59,419 bases of DNA. Source: Xenophilus azovorans DSM 13620 (lineage in GTDB: Bacteria > Pseudomonadota > Gammaproteobacteria > Burkholderiales > Burkholderiaceae_C). Below, piece after piece: positions 8,486 through 16,751 of the stretch; the first letter of the stretch is position 1; each line of letters begins with the position of its first letter. The position numbers were made by a program, and so were the translations under genes. The notes below the pieces were generated by a model. It did no database searches. It worked only from the letters and a program-made list of their open reading frames with translations, and had not been told where the DNA came from. The DNA lies in NCBI RefSeq assembly GCF_000745855.1, contig NZ_JQKD01000038.1:1-59419 (forward strand). Reading direction: 5' to 3'.

Positions 8486-8977
8486 ATGAAATCAGAGATC
8501 CGAAAGCTCGTCGTCGAGGTCGAGGACCTGCGCATCCATGGCGGGGTGGCCCTTGTGGCGCCGAGGCGGCGCGCGCTTGCCATCGCGGTCGTGGCCGCCC
8601 CTGCGGGCGGCACCGACCTGGAGGCGCTGCGCGCCATCGGCTCCGAGATCGGCGAGGTGCTCCACCATCGATGCGCAGAGGCGCTGGGACTCAAGCCATC
8701 CCGAGTGCTCGGTGATGGAGGTGCCGTCCTGATGGGCGAGGGTGTTCGGCCAGAGCTGGCTCAGGCCGTGCTGCATGGGCTGGCTGGAGCTGCCGCCGCG
8801 GTGTCGGATGTTAACTCGGTCTCCGCGGCCGGTACGCTCGGATCGACGCTCGAGGTCCCGCTGTATCGCCTGGCGCCCACCACGGGGGACCTGGAGGTGA
8901 TGGATGCGCGGGTGAACGATGCGCCGAGGCGCGGTGAGCTGATAGTGGCCCTGATGCGCGCCGAAGCGCGGCAATGA
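8486..8977 (+). CDS. PF06684 (DUF1185) protein, copy 2
   Basis: A 163-residue paralogue of the preceding gene, clearly shorter. It shares the EIRKLVVEVEDLRIHGG opening, the GDGGAVLMGEGVRPELAQAV glycine-rich stretch, GTLGSTLEVPLYRL (compare GATLDVPLTH in copy 1) and the closing GELIVALMRAEAR. It lacks most of the insert around residues 110-150 of copy 1. The two may form a heteromer. The start at 8486 (MKSEIRK) fits the family; an ATG at 8465 is the alternative, and neither has a strong ribosome site. It is followed 15 bp later by the permease gene. Confidence 0.82.
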   Translation: MKSEIRKLVVEVEDLRIHGGVALVAPRRRALAIAVVAAPAGGTDLEALRAIGSEIGEVLHHRCAEALGLKPSRVLGDGGAVLMGEGVRPELAQAVLHGLAGAAAAVSDVNSVSAAGTLGSTLEVPLYRLAPTTGDLEVMDARVNDAPRRGELIVALMRAEARQ

Positions 8978-8992
8978 GTCCGGCGTGAACCC

Positions 8993-10882
8993 ATGAGCTT
9001 CTCCAGCTTCATTGTCCAACTGCTCAATGGCCTCGCCGGAGCATCCTCCCTCTTCCTCGTCGGGGCCGGGCTGTCGCTCGCGTTCGGAGTCCTGCGGATC
9101 GTGAACTTCGCGCACGGATCCTTCTACATGCTGGGCATCTACATCGCGTACTCCGTCACGGACGCAATGGGAGGCGGGGCATGGTTCTGGCCCTCCCTGC
9201 TCGTGTCCTCGCTCATCGTTGGGTTACTCGGAGCGGTGGTCGAGATCGTGCTCCTGCGAAGGATCTATCGCGCGCCCGAGCTGTTTCAACTGCTGGCAAC
9301 CTTTGCCGTGGCCCTGGTGATCAAGGACGCAGCGCTGTGGCTGTGGGGGCCCGAAGATCTCTTGGGCCCGCGGGCGCCCGGATTGTCCGGCTCGGTCGCC
9401 ATCCTGGGGCACCAGTTCCCGACCTACGACCTGATGCTCATCGCCGTGGGGCCGATCATGCTTGCGTTGCTCTGGCTGTTGCTCACGCGAACCCGCTTCG
9501 GCACCCTGATCCGTGCAGCGACCCAAGACAGGGAGATGGTCGGCGCACTGGGCGTGAACCAGACATGGCTGTTCACCGCCGTCTTCTCCCTGGCCGCCGT
9601 GCTGGCGGGGCTGGGTGGCGCCCTTCAACTGCCGCGCGAGCCGGCCAGTCTGGCGCTCGACCTGCTGACCATCGGGGACGCTTTCGTCGTCGTGGTCGTG
9701 GGTGGCATGGGCTCCATTCCGGGCGCCTATGTCGCGGCCCTGATCATTGCCGAGATCAAGGCGATCTGCGTCGGCATCGGGTCCGTCGAGCTGTGGGGTC
9801 TTACACTCCAGTTCTCCAAGTTCACGCTGGTCGCCGAGTTCGTGGTGATGGCCTGCGTGCTGGTGGTGCGGCCTTGGGGACTGTTCGGGCGGCCGCAGCC
9901 CCTGAGCCGCCGCGGCGGCGTGGCGGAGCGACCCCTGGTCCCGGCGGACCGCCTTGTCAAGGCTGGCGGGCTCGCGCTGCTGGCGGCGCTGGTCACGCTG
10001 CCGCTGCTCGCCTCCGAGTCGCCCTACGCGGTCGTGCTCGGCATCGATCTGCTCACAGCGGCCCTGTTTGCTGCCAGCCTGCACTTCATCATGGGCCCCG
10101 GCGGCATGTCCTCCTTCGGGCATGCGGCGTACTTCGGGCTGGGAGCCTACGGTGCCGCGGCGCTCGTGCGCTACCTGTCCGTGCCGATGGAGGCCGCGCT
10201 GATCCTGGCACCGCTGACGGCCCTGGCGGGCTCGGCGATCTTCGGGTGGTTCTGCGTGCGGCTGTCGGGCGTGTACCTTGCCATGCTCACGCTCGCATTC
10301 GCGCAGATCGTCTGGTCCGTTGTGTTCCAGTGGGACGACTTCACCGGCGGCAGCAACGGGTTGACGGGCGTGTGGCCAGCGAGTTGGCTGGCCGACAAGA
10401 CGCGCTACTACTTCCTGACACTGGCATTCGTCGCCGGATCGCTGCTGGCGATGCGCAGGATTCTCTTCTCGCCCTTCGGCTATGCGCTGCGAGCCGGTCG
10501 GGACTCCCTGCTGCGCGCGGATGCGGGCGGGATCGACGTGAAGACGATGCAATGGGCAGCGTTCGTGGTCGCTGCGGTATTCGCCGGACTGGCGGGTGCG
10601 CTGTTCGCGTTCTCGAAGGGAAGTATCTCGCCCGAGACCCTGGCCGTGGGCCGCTCTTTCGATGGACTTTTCATGGTCCTCTTGGGCGGCGTGCAGACCC
10701 TGTCGGGGCCCGTGGTCGGCGCCGTCGTCTTCACCTGGCTGCAGGATGTCGTGGCCCGGAGCACGGACTACTGGCGCGCTGTGCTCGGTGCCGCGGTGCT
10801 GCTCTTGGTGCTGGTGTTCCCAGAGGGCATCGTCGGCTACCTCCGGCGGCGCTTGCAGTGGCTTGGGCGGAGGCCGGCATGA
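8993..10882 (+). CDS. Fused LivH-LivM branched-chain-type ABC permease
   Basis: A 629-residue membrane protein that joins the two permeases of a HAAT/Liv importer in one chain. The LivH half (about 1-300) has FGVLRIVNFAHGSFYMLG, the GxxxRA loop RFGTLIRAATQDREMVGALG and VVVVGGMGSIPGAYVA. A linker of about 25 residues (RPQPLSRRGG) leads to the LivM half with GPGGMSSFGHAAYFGLGAYG, LSGVYLAMLTLAFAQIVW, PFGYALRAGRDSLLRADAGG and LLGGVQTLSGPVVGAVVF. Normally these are two proteins of about 290 and 330 residues, as in the second Liv set at 54-56 kb. It overlaps livG by four bases (ATGA). It acts with the ATPases downstream and the binding protein at 13342. Confidence 0.94.
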   Translation: MSFSSFIVQLLNGLAGASSLFLVGAGLSLAFGVLRIVNFAHGSFYMLGIYIAYSVTDAMGGGAWFWPSLLVSSLIVGLLGAVVEIVLLRRIYRAPELFQLLATFAVALVIKDAALWLWGPEDLLGPRAPGLSGSVAILGHQFPTYDLMLIAVGPIMLALLWLLLTRTRFGTLIRAATQDREMVGALGVNQTWLFTAVFSLAAVLAGLGGALQLPREPASLALDLLTIGDAFVVVVVGGMGSIPGAYVAALIIAEIKAICVGIGSVELWGLTLQFSKFTLVAEFVVMACVLVVRPWGLFGRPQPLSRRGGVAERPLVPADRLVKAGGLALLAALVTLPLLASESPYAVVLGIDLLTAALFAASLHFIMGPGGMSSFGHAAYFGLGAYGAAALVRYLSVPMEAALILAPLTALAGSAIFGWFCVRLSGVYLAMLTLAFAQIVWSVVFQWDDFTGGSNGLTGVWPASWLADKTRYYFLTLAFVAGSLLAMRRILFSPFGYALRAGRDSLLRADAGGIDVKTMQWAAFVVAAVFAGLAGALFAFSKGSISPETLAVGRSFDGLFMVLLGGVQTLSGPVVGAVVFTWLQDVVARSTDYWRAVLGAAVLLLVLVFPEGIVGYLRRRLQWLGRRPA

Positions 10883-11673
10883 GCTTGCTCACAGTCAAGG
10901 GGCTGGGAAAGTCCTTCGGTGGCGTCAGGGCGGTCGACGGCATCCACTTCGAGTTGCAGTCCGGAGAGTTGCTGGCACTGATCGGCCCGAACGGCGCGGG
11001 CAAGTCGACCACGTTCAACATGGTGAACGGGCAGATCTGCGCCGACTCCGGCTCGATCACGCTGGACGGCCGCGAGTTGGTAGGCATGCGTCCGCGAGAC
11101 ATCTGCAGAGCCGGCGTTGGTCGCACCTTCCAGGTCGCGGAGACCTTCGCATCACTGACCGTGGTGGAGAACGTCCAGATGATGCTGCTGTCCGCCGATC
11201 GCGCCCAGTGGTCGATTTGGCGCCGCGCGGCGGACCACCGACGTGTCGACGCCCTGCAACTGCTCGGCATGGTCGGCATGGCCGAGCATGCCGAACGGCC
11301 CTGCAGCGAATTGGCCTACGGCGACGTCAAGCGTGTGGAACTCGCCATGGCACTCGCGAGCCGACCGAGGCTGCTGCTGATGGATGAGCCGACCGCCGGC
11401 ATGGCGCCGAAGGAGCGGGTTGGGCTCATGGCGCTGACCAAGAAGCTCGTCGTCGAGTCCGGCATCGCCGTCCTGTTCACCGAGCACAGCATGGACGTGG
11501 TCTTCGCCTATGCCGACCGGGTGATCGTCCTCGCGCGCGGACGCCTAATCGCAGCTGGCACGCCCGCGCAGATCAGGGAGCATCCCAAGGTCCAGGAGGT
11601 GTATTTCGGAAGCGGGAAGACGTTCGAACATACGAGCGCCACCGCGGCGCCGGAGCTGGAGGGGGCGCTGTGA
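10879..11673 (+). CDS. livG: Branched-chain-type ABC transporter ATP-binding protein (LivG type)
   Basis: A 264-residue ATPase. Walker A is GPNGAGKSTTFN (about residues 37-48), Q-loop region GVGRTFQVAETFASLT, a diverged signature ELAYGDVKRVELAMAL in place of LSGGQ (usual for LivG), Walker B LLLMDEPTAGMAP, and the switch region FTEHSMDVV. The ATG at 10879 overlaps the stop of the permease gene, which indicates translational coupling; the long frame upstream is not coding. It powers the fused permease together with the LivF-type protein that starts within its stop codon. Confidence 0.94.
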   Translation: MSLLTVKGLGKSFGGVRAVDGIHFELQSGELLALIGPNGAGKSTTFNMVNGQICADSGSITLDGRELVGMRPRDICRAGVGRTFQVAETFASLTVVENVQMMLLSADRAQWSIWRRAADHRRVDALQLLGMVGMAEHAERPCSELAYGDVKRVELAMALASRPRLLLMDEPTAGMAPKERVGLMALTKKLVVESGIAVLFTEHSMDVVFAYADRVIVLARGRLIAAGTPAQIREHPKVQEVYFGSGKTFEHTSATAAPELEGAL

Positions 11674-12413
11674 TGACTAATGGTCCTGGGGAGGTTCTCC
11701 TGACTTCGCGGAGCCTCAGCGCATGGTATGGCGCCGCGCAGGTCCTGTTCGACGTCGAGATAGAGGTGGGCCGGGGCGAGGTCGTGGCGCTGATGGGGCG
11801 CAACGGGGCAGGGAAGTCGACCACCCTCAAGGCACTCATGGGCATGCTGGCAAAGCGAAAGGGGACGGTCCGCTTTCTGAAAGAGGACATCTCACGGCAC
11901 CGGCCTTTTCAGGTCGCACGCATGGGCCTGGGCTTCGTGCCCGAGGACCGGCGCGTCTTCAGCGACTTGACGGTGCTCGAAAACCTCCAGGTCGGCCGTC
12001 AGCCGGCGCGCCAGTGGGCCGACGGGAGCCCCGCGCCGCACTGGACCCTCGAGGAGCTGTTCAAGCTCTTCCCCAATCTTGGCGAGATGCCGGCGCGCCC
12101 CGGTGGAAGGATGAGCGGTGGCGAACAGCAGATGCTCACGGTCGCCCGCACGCTGATGGGCAATCCCCTCCTGGTGCTGCTCGACGAACCGTCCGAAGGC
12201 GTCGCCCCCGTGATCGTCGACCAGATGGTCACCATGATCCTGCGGCTCAAGTCCGCCGGCGTCAGCATTCTTCTCTCGGAACAGAACATTCACTTCGCCC
12301 AGCTGGTGGCGGATAGGGCGTATGTGCTCGAGAAGGGGCATATCCGGTATAGCGGGACGATGCATGAGCTGCAGCGCGACGAGGATGTTCGGTGCGCCTA
12401 CCTGAGCATCTGA
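11673..12413 (+). CDS. livF: Branched-chain-type ABC transporter ATP-binding protein (LivF type)
   Basis: A 246-residue ATPase. Walker A GRNGAGKSTTLKALMG, Q-loop segment MGLGFVPEDRRVFSDLTVLE, signature MSGGEQQMLTVARTLMG, Walker B LLVLLDEPSEGVAP and switch LLSEQNIHF are all intact. These are the marks of LivF rather than LivG. The ATG at 11673 shares one base with the stop of livG (TGATG); a GTG at 11670 is possible. It is the partner ATPase of the fused LivHM permease. Confidence 0.94.
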   Translation: MTNGPGEVLLTSRSLSAWYGAAQVLFDVEIEVGRGEVVALMGRNGAGKSTTLKALMGMLAKRKGTVRFLKEDISRHRPFQVARMGLGFVPEDRRVFSDLTVLENLQVGRQPARQWADGSPAPHWTLEELFKLFPNLGEMPARPGGRMSGGEQQMLTVARTLMGNPLLVLLDEPSEGVAPVIVDQMVTMILRLKSAGVSILLSEQNIHFAQLVADRAYVLEKGHIRYSGTMHELQRDEDVRCAYLSI

Positions 12414-12450
12414 TCGCATCCCAACAGATTGAAGGAGAAGTGGAAAGTCT

Positions 12451-13290
12451 ATGGACACAGTGGTAGCGCAGAGCGTCGCGTCGGACCGCACCGGAGCCGG
12501 TGGTCATGGCGAGCACGACATTGAACTGTCGATCGATGGGCCGATCGCACGGGTGGTGATTGCGCGGGAGCACGACGCGAATCGCCTGACGCCCGCTTCC
12601 CTCGCCAGATTGAAGGACATCGCCGCGGAACTGTCCTCCAGTACTTCCGTGCAGGTCCTGGTGATCACGGGCGAGGGAGATGCGTGCTTCTCGATGGGGC
12701 TCCTGACGCCCGAGCTGAAGTCGAAGATGGCGAAGGACGAGATCCTGTCGCTCATCCGGCTCGCCAACGAGACATACGACGCCATCGAGGCATTGCCGCA
12801 GATCGTGGTCGCGGCAGTGCGCGGGTTCGCTTGGGCCGGCGCCGCCGAGCTGATGCTCGCCTGCGACATTAGACTTGCTGCATCCAGTGCCCGGTTTCGC
12901 ATGCCCGAAGCTCTCTGGGGCGGGTTCCCGGGCGTCGGCGGGCCGGTACGGCTGCCGCAGATCGTCGGCTACGGGCGAGCCCTCGAGCTGGTTGCGAGCG
13001 GACGTGAGTTCGACGCGGAGGAGGCCTACCGAATGGGCCTCCTCGAACGCGTGGTTCCCGCGGAACGCTTCGACCAGGAGGTCGGCACCTTCCTTAATGG
13101 CGTTGCACGGAGCGGCCCGCTCGCGTTGCGAGGAGCCAAGCGTGTGATGCGGGTGCGGCAGGAGCCGGGCTTTCGCGCCGCGCGCGAGCTGTCGGACGCG
13201 CTCCGCCACGCGTTCGAATGGACCGCGGATGCGGATGAGGGCATGGCTGCGCATCTGGAGCACCGTACTCCCCGGTTCGCAGGTCGATAG
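12451..13290 (+). CDS. Enoyl-CoA hydratase/isomerase family protein (copy 1)
   Basis: A 279-residue crotonase-fold protein. The oxyanion-hole segment is GEGDACFSMGL, and the two catalytic glutamates of true hydratases are conserved, in GAAELMLACDIRLA and in MPEALWGGFPGVGGPVRLP. So hydratase chemistry on an acyl-CoA is plausible. The N-terminus carries about 25 extra residues before the fold. It lies 37 bp after livF in the same operon, so it probably acts on the CoA ester of the imported compound. No acyl-CoA ligase is in this operon; the nearest is in the 40-46 kb block. Confidence 0.9.
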   Translation: MDTVVAQSVASDRTGAGGHGEHDIELSIDGPIARVVIAREHDANRLTPASLARLKDIAAELSSSTSVQVLVITGEGDACFSMGLLTPELKSKMAKDEILSLIRLANETYDAIEALPQIVVAAVRGFAWAGAAELMLACDIRLAASSARFRMPEALWGGFPGVGGPVRLPQIVGYGRALELVASGREFDAEEAYRMGLLERVVPAERFDQEVGTFLNGVARSGPLALRGAKRVMRVRQEPGFRAARELSDALRHAFEWTADADEGMAAHLEHRTPRFAGR

Positions 13291-13341
13291 TCGAATCGGC
13301 CAGCTCATCCTTGGATCAACAAATCATCAGGAGACATACAC

Positions 13342-14550
13342 ATGAAGTCCATCGTCATTGCTGCCTCGCGGGTCTTGGCGGGTGCCTCGCTTGCTACGCT
13401 GGCGTTCGCCGCGCACAGCCAGGGTGTGATCCGATTCGGAGAGGTCAATAGCTATAAGGCCCAGCCCGCGTTCCTCGAGCCTTACCGCAAGGGACTGGAG
13501 CTTGCCGTCGAGCAGATCAACGCCTCGGGAGGATTGCTCGGGAAGCGGGTCGAGCTGGCGATTCGGGACGACAACGGCAACCCCGGTGATGCTGTTCGAG
13601 CAGCCGAGGAACTCATCACCCGCGAACGGGTGGACCTGCTGACCGGCACCTTTCTATCGCACATCGGCTTGGCCGTGACCGACTTCGCCAAGCAAAGGAG
13701 GATCTTCTTTCTTGGCGGGTATCCCCTCACGGACAAGATCGTGTGGCAGAACGGCAACCGCTACACCTACCGGCTCGGCCCCTCGACATACATGCAGGTC
13801 GCGATGCTGGTGCCCGAGGCCCTGAGCCTCAAGAAGAAGCGCTGGGCCATTGTCTATCCGAACTACGAGTACGGTCAGTCGGCTGCCGCGACGTTCAAGA
13901 AGCTCATGAAGGCCGCGCAGCCCGACATCGAGTTCGTGGCCGAGCAGGCACCCGCCCTGGGGAAGATCGAAGCAGGTGCCGTGGTGCAGGCGCTGGCGGA
14001 TGCGAAGCCCGACGCGATTTTCAACGTCCTGTTCGCCACCGACCTAGCCAAGTTCGTGCGGGAAGGGACGACGCGCGGCCTGTTCGGCGGCCGCGAGGTC
14101 GTTAGCCTGTTGACCGGACAGCCGGAGTACCTCGATCCCCTTCGGGCAGAAAGCCCGGTGGGATGGATCGTGACGGGCTACCCGTGGTATGGCATCCAGG
14201 GAGCGGAGCACCAGGCGTTCCTTTCGGCCTACCAGAAGAAGTTCAGCGACCACCCGCGCTACAGCTCGGTGCAGGGCTATGCGGCCATCATGTCGCTGGC
14301 CGCAGGCATCAGGAAGGCCGGCTCGACGGAGAGCGAAAAGCTTGTCGAGGCCTTCAAGGGATTGGAGGTCGATACCCCGCTCGGCCGCATCCACTATCGG
14401 GCGCAGGACAACCAGTCGACCATGGGAACCTTCGTCGGGCGCATCGCCGTGCGAGACGGAAAGGGCGTGATGGTCGACTACCAGTACCGCGACGGTGGCA
14501 GCTTCCAGCCGACAGATGCTGAGGTCAGGGCAATGCGTTCCCAGGACTGA
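13342..14550 (+). CDS. Liv-type ABC transporter substrate-binding protein (copy 1)
   Basis: A 402-residue periplasmic binding protein of the Peripla_BP_6 (LivJ/LivK) class. A signal peptide of about 25 residues ends at AFAAHS. Then come IRFGEVNSYKAQPAFLEPYR, EQINASGGLLGKRVELAIRD (the usual ligand loop) and LSLKKKRWAIVYPNYEYGQS. The ATG is preceded by CAGGAGAC at good spacing. Its place in the operon with the fused LivHM and LivG/F shows that it is the receptor of that importer. The ligand is unknown; such receptors take amino acids, amides or aromatic acids. Confidence 0.94.
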   Translation: MKSIVIAASRVLAGASLATLAFAAHSQGVIRFGEVNSYKAQPAFLEPYRKGLELAVEQINASGGLLGKRVELAIRDDNGNPGDAVRAAEELITRERVDLLTGTFLSHIGLAVTDFAKQRRIFFLGGYPLTDKIVWQNGNRYTYRLGPSTYMQVAMLVPEALSLKKKRWAIVYPNYEYGQSAAATFKKLMKAAQPDIEFVAEQAPALGKIEAGAVVQALADAKPDAIFNVLFATDLAKFVREGTTRGLFGGREVVSLLTGQPEYLDPLRAESPVGWIVTGYPWYGIQGAEHQAFLSAYQKKFSDHPRYSSVQGYAAIMSLAAGIRKAGSTESEKLVEAFKGLEVDTPLGRIHYRAQDNQSTMGTFVGRIAVRDGKGVMVDYQYRDGGSFQPTDAEVRAMRSQD

Positions 14551-14596
14551 TACAGCGTCCGATCCTCGATTCGTTTCCCATTTCTTGGAGAATTCA

Positions 14597-15577
14597 ATGC
14601 AGGCGTATGTGATGAGAGCCGACGGCAATCAGTCGGTTGTGGATCTCGTGGAAAAGGAAGTCCCCGAGCCCGGAGAGGCGCAGGTACTGATCCGCGTGCG
14701 TGCAGCAGCGCTGAACCGCGGTGAGTTCATTCCGGGTCCCGGCCTGCACGGCCAATCGGCCACTCCCAAGGCCCTGGGCATCGAGGGCGCTGGCGAGGTG
14801 GTCAAGCTGGGCGCTGGCGTGACGGAGGTTGCCATCGGCGCGCGGGTGATGGCCAGATTCCCAGCGGCCTTCGCGGACTACGCCATCGTCGATCTACGCG
14901 AACTCATCGAGGTGCCTGACAGCCTGTCCTGGGAGGAGGCGGCTTCGGTCCCCCTGACCTTCATGGTCGTCTACGACATGCTGGTTAGCCGTGGGCACTT
15001 GGCGGCCGGCGAATGGGTGCTGGTCACAGGTGCCTCGTCGGGCGTGGGAGTTGCCACGCTGCTGACGGCCAAGGCGCTGGGCGCAAAGGTCATCGGAATC
15101 TCCGGATCGGCGGAAAAGATCGCCCGACTGAAGAGCATTGGGCTCGACGTTGGCCTGCAAAGCCGCGCTGATTTCCATGCACAGGTGCTGGCGGCCACCG
15201 ATGGAAAGGGCGCCGACTTGGCGATCAACGCGGTGGGTGGGTCACAGTTCGGTGAATGCTTGAAGTCACTGGCGTTCCAGGGGCGGATGGCCATCGTGGG
15301 GTACGTCGACGGGGTTCTGAAGAGCGAGATCGACATCGAGGCAGTGCACGCCAAGCGCCTGAATCTATTCGGCGTTTCGAACAAGCACCGCTCGCCCGTC
15401 CAGCGGGCGGAGCAGGTGCCGGGATTCAGGGCGGATGTGCTGCCCCACATCGCCGCCGGCAGGATCCGACCGACTGTGGACCGCGCATTCGACTTCGAGC
15501 ATCTTGCGCAAGCGAAGGCCTACATGGAGTCGAACCAGCATCTGGGAAAGATCGTCCTGCGCGGGCGAACCTTCTAG
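14597..15577 (+). CDS. Zinc-free MDR oxidoreductase (NADPH:quinone reductase-like)
   Basis: A 326-residue medium-chain dehydrogenase/reductase. The GroES-like N-terminal domain has AAALNRGEFIPGPG and GIEGAGEVVKLGAGV but lacks the structural and catalytic zinc cysteines, as in quinone reductases. The Rossmann loop VLVTGASSGVGVATLLTAKA (about 136-155) and GADLAINAVGGSQFGECLKS follow. It ends in KIVLRG. The ATG at 14597 has TTGGAG at good spacing and lies 46 bp after the binding-protein gene, so it is probably the last gene of the PF06684/Liv operon. It may reduce an enone or enoyl intermediate; the substrate is unknown. Confidence 0.92.
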   Translation: MQAYVMRADGNQSVVDLVEKEVPEPGEAQVLIRVRAAALNRGEFIPGPGLHGQSATPKALGIEGAGEVVKLGAGVTEVAIGARVMARFPAAFADYAIVDLRELIEVPDSLSWEEAASVPLTFMVVYDMLVSRGHLAAGEWVLVTGASSGVGVATLLTAKALGAKVIGISGSAEKIARLKSIGLDVGLQSRADFHAQVLAATDGKGADLAINAVGGSQFGECLKSLAFQGRMAIVGYVDGVLKSEIDIEAVHAKRLNLFGVSNKHRSPVQRAEQVPGFRADVLPHIAAGRIRPTVDRAFDFEHLAQAKAYMESNQHLGKIVLRGRTF

Positions 15578-15971
15578 GCCAAATTGGCACTCAAGCAGCC
15601 CCGAGCGCTAGGGAGGCATGGTGAGAGGGCTCGCATGCTGGCGGCTTGCGGTCGTGAGGACGCGGGGCACTGCTGGGTGCCGATTATGCTCTGAACCCGC
15701 CTCTGAATGTCGAGCGTGCGCGGGAGTTCCGGAGGGGATATCGTGGTGAGTCGCTCAGGTAGTTTCGTCGCACTGCTGACGGTCGAAGCGTGAGCGATCG
15801 AAGCTGCCGGCGAGGGAGGGTGCATCGGTCCGTTCGGGTGAGGTCGATCGGACCTTCTCACACGAGGCTTGGTGTCTGTGGCTGGCATTGCGCGAGACTC
15901 CGGACTGGAGATGAATCGGATAGGATGTACATCTCTATTTCTTGGCAGTACCCAGCATCTGATTCAGAGCA
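15578..15971. other. Gene-free stretch before the crp/fnr-type gene
   Basis: I see no convincing coding frame, RNA gene or repeat. It contains the end of the Liv operon and the promoter of the regulator at 15972. Confidence 0.5.
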
Positions 15972-16658
15972 ATGTATCCTGCTCGTTGCATTGCAGAGTT
16001 ACTGCAGCAGTCGGCTTTCTACAGCTCGCTGACAGACGTGCAGCGCGACCGGATAAGTGCCGATCTCAGCTATCGCGAACTCGAGGTCGGTGCCCATGCC
16101 TGCACCCGAGGCTTGCTGGCAGCCCATTGGATTGGTGTTGCTTCGGGAGTCATCAAGATCGCCAATGTCTCGCGCGATGGCCGGCCGACGACCCTGACGA
16201 ATTTCAGTGCCGGATGCTGGTTCGGTGAGGGATCCCTGCTGAAGGGTGGGGCGTGGCCGTACGACGCCGTCGCGGTGGAGGGCAGCGCGATTGCGCTGAT
16301 GCCACTAGCGACCTTCGACTGGCTCCTGGCATCGAGCTTCAGTTTCAATCGATTCCTCCTCGACCAACTCAACGCCCGGTTGGGTCAGTTCGTGGAGCGC
16401 TGCGAACACATCCGGCTGCATGACATTGATCGGCACGTTGCACATTGCCTGGCCGAATTGGTTGATCCCCGCTTCAACCCTCGCGTTCAGGGAACGATAG
16501 CGATGTCCCAGGAGAGTCTCGCGCGCCTGGCTGGCGTCTCGCGCTCAGTGGTCAACCGGGTGTTGCAGCAGCTGGAGCGTGATGGCCTAGTGGAAGTCGC
16601 ATACGGATCCATCACCCTCTTGGATGTGGATGGCCTGCGCCGCTTCAGCGACGAATAA
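15972..16658 (+). CDS. Crp/Fnr-family transcriptional regulator
   Basis: A 228-residue Crp/Fnr-type protein. The N-terminal cyclic-nucleotide-like beta-barrel (about 20-120) has GVIKIANVSRDGRPTTLTNF and GCWFGEGSLLKGGAWPYDAV. A dimer helix follows, then the C-terminal winged helix with SQESLARLAGVSRSVVNRVL and QQLERDGLVEVAYGSITLLD. There is no N-terminal cysteine cluster, so it is not an Fnr-type oxygen sensor. It converges on the lipoprotein gene, with a shared hairpin terminator between. Its targets are unknown. Confidence 0.92.
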   Translation: MYPARCIAELLQQSAFYSSLTDVQRDRISADLSYRELEVGAHACTRGLLAAHWIGVASGVIKIANVSRDGRPTTLTNFSAGCWFGEGSLLKGGAWPYDAVAVEGSAIALMPLATFDWLLASSFSFNRFLLDQLNARLGQFVERCEHIRLHDIDRHVAHCLAELVDPRFNPRVQGTIAMSQESLARLAGVSRSVVNRVLQQLERDGLVEVAYGSITLLDVDGLRRFSDE

Positions 16659-16690
16659 TGTGCTGCAACGCGGGCTTGCCGCTATCGACG

Positions 16691-16739
16691 CTCCGGCACT
16701 CCCCCAGGGGCGGTTGCAATCCGCTGTGGGGTGCCGGAG
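16691..16739. terminator. Probable bidirectional terminator hairpin
   Basis: CTCCGGCAC (16691-16699) and GTGCCGGAG (16731-16739) pair perfectly over 9 bp, with a smaller GCGG/CCGC stem in the loop. It sits between two convergent genes. There is no clear T-run, as is common at high GC. Confidence 0.6.
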
Positions 16740-16751
16740 ATCAGCAGTATC

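Noticed and set aside
14560-14590. A possible sixth IclR-type palindrome before the MDR gene
   Set aside because: TTCCC and TGGAG are spaced by six bases and mismatch the consensus, and the sequence is mostly the ribosome site of the gene.
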